From NCBI GenBank assembly GCA_024663395.1, contig JANFAH010000004.1, positions 124,001 to 188,000 of the forward strand: DNA of 64,000 nucleotides. The letters run 5' to 3'. Each line of letters opens with the position of its first letter. Positions within the stretch are counted from its first letter, which is position 1. The notes beneath the pieces are model-generated. The model was not told the origin of the DNA. It saw only the letters and a list, made by a program, of their open reading frames with translations, and did not search any database. Shown piece by piece: positions 61,613 through 64,000 of this stretch. This DNA comes from Pisolithus tinctorius (Eukaryota; Basidiomycota; Agaricomycetes; Boletales; Pisolithaceae). Both the position numbers and the translations under genes were made by a program.

Positions 61613-62095
61613 GTCCAAGTTGGACTTTCCCCAGGCTAAATAGACCCACTTTCCAGGCTGATCCTGGGCTTTCCCCAGGCTAAATAGACCTGCTTCCCAG
61701 GTAAACCTGGGCTTTCCCCAGGCTAAATAGACCTGCTTTCCAGGCTGATCCTGGGCTTTCCCCAGGCTAAATAGACCCACTTTCCAGGCTGATCCTGGGC
61801 TTTCCCCAGGCTAAATAGACCTGCTTCCCAGGTAAACCTGGGCTTTCCCCAGGCTAAATAGACCTGCTTTCCAGGTGAACCTGGGATTTCCCAGGCTAAA
61901 TAGACCTGCTCTCCAGGGTGAACCTGGACTTTCCCCAGGCTAAATAGACCTACATTCTAGGCTGACCTGGGTTTCCCCAGGATAAATAGACCTGCTTTCC
62001 AGGCAGAACATGGGCTTCCCATAGGCTAATTAGACCCCTGTCCAGGGTGAACCTGGGTTTTCCCCAGGCTAAATAGACCCACTTTACCAGGCCAT
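61613..62095. repeat. 43-44-bp minisatellite, about 11 units
   Basis: The unit GGCTTTCCCCAGGCTAAATAGACC plus a variable CAGGCTGATCCT or CAGGTAAACCT end recurs at 61636, 61680, 61723, 61767 and onward. The last units are more divergent. Confidence 0.9.
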
Positions 62096-63139
62096 GTCCT
62101 GGTGGGGATTCTCCATGCATCAGGAAAACAGTGGTTGTTCTAACTGTTCTAATCACAACTTATCTCAGAAAGGTAGATGTATAAGTGGAATGGATGCCAA
62201 GGAACATATAGAGCAAGTGAATTAAGCAAGACACATATGGTTCTATAGAGCACTGTCAAGTCTGAGCCTACTCCAATCAACTCTGATGCTTAACCAGGTC
62301 TGGAGAGAGGTGTGGAAACAAGTCTAACACAGATGAATGGAACTCTGACTAGTGGAGGATTGGCAGGGACAAAGTCAGCTGAGGCAGAAATGGAGCAGGG
62401 TGAGGGTGTCAGGTTTAGCTTGTGCACTACCCCCTTGCATGATGTCAGCCCTCATATTTCAGAGGAAGAGACCAGACAGATGTTTGGAGATAACTCTGAC
62501 AGGCAGAAGATGGAGAGAGATGGAGTAGGAACTTTGGTGATATTCATACTGAAGAACAGTGGAGTACTGTACATGCATTTATGCTGCTATGGGGGTGCAG
62601 TAACTGGAATCAGGACTGACATATGGAGACTCATGAGTTTTCAAGTAACAACTTCCTGGATGATGAATGAAGGGAAGATGGAGAACATATGACAGGTAAC
62701 ACAGAACAAGCCAAAAAGGAAACAATCCAGGTGATGGACCATGTGGTGCACAAGGATGGCCTGCATGGTCTGATGAGAGACTGGTACAAGTCCAACAGAA
62801 GGCAGAGTGGAGGAGACTCATAAATGGTAGAGTGCAGGCAGAGTTGGTGCAGAGAGTGTGAATGAGCAGTGGAGTGGGGTGTGGAGTGAGTAGGGACTTA
62901 GAGTAAATGCATGGTTGTGACAAGTACTATGAATCAAGAGTTACAGTGATATAGTGGGCATGAAGATATCAATAAGTCACTTACAGACCACATTAGGACC
63001 ACAGAAAAAAAAGTGTGTCAGTAAGACAGCATGAATTAGATGATGTTAGACAATGAACACTAAAGTGCTGCAAATATCAAGACATCAATAGATGCAGTGT
63101 AGACTATTAGACCACTTAGGAAAAGTTTTGTTTTCCTGA
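62096..63139. other. CpG-poor region without recognised gene
   Basis: Open frames at 62312-62692 (+) and 62923-62579 (-) show no family features. A single GGGGATTCTCCATGCATCAG at 62105 resembles the unit of the array at 63140. Confidence 0.3.
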
Positions 63140-63645
63140 TGCAGCCCACTGGGGATTCCCCATGTCATGCTGGGGATTCTCCATGGCTGGCTGGGGATTC
63201 TCCATGTCATGTTGGAGATTCTCCATGGCTGGCTGGGGATTCTCTGTGTCATGTTGGAGATTCTCCATGGCTGGCTGGGGATTCTCCATGTCATGATGGA
63301 GATTCTCCATGGCTGGCTGGGGATTCTCCATGTCATGATGGAGATTCTCCATGGCTGGCTGGGGATTCTCCATGTCATGATGGAGATTCTCCATGTCACC
63401 TGGGGATTCTCCATGTCATGGTGGAGATTCTCCATGTCAGGATGGAGATTCTCCACAGCCCCTGGGGATTCTCCATGGCATGCTGGGGATTCTCCATGGC
63501 TGGCTGGGGATTCTCCATGGCATGCTGGAGATTCTCCATGGCTGGCTGGGGATTCTCCATGGCATGCTGGAGATTCTCCATGGCTGGCTGGGGATTCTCC
63601 ATGGCATGCTGGAGATTCTCCATGGCTCCTGGGGATTCTCCAATC
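63140..63645. repeat. 21-bp minisatellite with 42-bp higher-order units, about 24 copies
   Basis: The core TGGGGATTCTCCATGGCTGGC or TGGAGATTCTCCATGTCATGA repeats every 21 bp, and alternating variants make 42-bp dimers. All six frames are largely open because 21 is a multiple of 3; one gives heptads such as PAMENLQ/HDMENPQ. Variant order changes from TCATG-type to GCATG-type near 63470. Confidence 0.9.
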
Positions 63646-64000
63646 CTAATTGACATTGAGGTCTGGTGACATTTTGCGTATACACTTGTGTTTTTCTTGG
63701 TATTCTGTGTTTTTCTCACGCAATTTTCCACTTTCTGATAAGATAAGCATACTGTCATGATTGCACAATCAGGGGCTACAACTTTCATTATGACCATATC
63801 ACTCCATTGTCATTCCCTGTGGTATTAATGCAGTATGATTACAAGTAGCAGTTGTCATTAGTGTTGTGTAGTGTAGACTATGCTTCACTTTTGTAGTGCA
63901 CATTTTTGACTACCACTGACTACAAAAAGTGTAGTGTCGAGAGGTAGTGGTAAGGTCACATGACAGCGGATCACATGATAGGGGGTCACGTGACTGGAAG
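63646..64000. other. Right-edge region with hairpin and TCACRTGA words
   Basis: 63886-63897 (CACTTTTGTAGT) and 63919-63931 (ACTACAAAAAGTG) form an inverted repeat with a 21-nt loop. 63956-63995 has three TCACATGA/TCACGTGA words about 16 bp apart. No gene is seen. Confidence 0.5.

Overview
This window reads as nuclear DNA of a mushroom-forming basidiomycete (Agaricomycetes). The genes are split by many short introns of about 48-70 bp with GTRNGT donors. The recognisable families are typical of that group: a BTB protein, an O-mannosyltransferase, a P-loop ATPase, URB1, a TIR-like repeat protein, a GRANAGKTT-type GTPase, and Ty3/gypsy and integrase-core transposon remains. No rRNA, tRNA, CRISPR or prokaryotic feature was seen. 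All gene models were spliced by eye, so exon borders are approximate unless exact junctions are given.

Layout. (1) 1-4100 is a CpG-poor block holding an edge-truncated integrase-core transposon gene, a BTB-domain gene and a convergent multi-exon gene of unknown function. (2) 4100-25000 is a gene-dense, CpG-normal block: flavin-reductase-like protein (+), protein O-mannosyltransferase (-), P-loop ATPase (-), alpha/beta hydrolase (+, damaged), the large ribosome-biogenesis gene URB1 (-), a small conserved protein (+) and a secreted glycosidase-like protein (+). (3) 25700-41430 carries three degenerate copies of a cytochrome P450 gene with its flanks. Copy 1 is a pseudogene, copy 2 has lost the coding region almost exactly from stop to start, and copy 3 looks intact. 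A full-length ABCB-type exporter lies between copies 2 and 3. (4) 42450-47250 carries an 899-residue protein with a C-terminal TIR-like domain, flanked on both sides by related short repeats. (5) 48000-64000 turns CpG-poor again: a GTPase gene, an 81-bp minisatellite of about 2.5 kb, an internally deleted Ty3/gypsy chromovirus, a 575-bp direct duplication and three more minisatellites.

How the parts may work together. URB1, the mannosyltransferase and the flavin-reductase-like gene look like housekeeping functions. The ABC exporter beside P450 copies and a secreted enzyme resembles a small detoxification or secondary-metabolism neighbourhood. The TIR-like protein and the GTPase lie 2.5 kb apart on the same strand and are the best candidates for a signalling or immunity-like pair; this is inference only. 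Several genes, including URB1, carry isolated single-base frame breaks. Either the assembly has residual indel errors or this haplotype is decaying.
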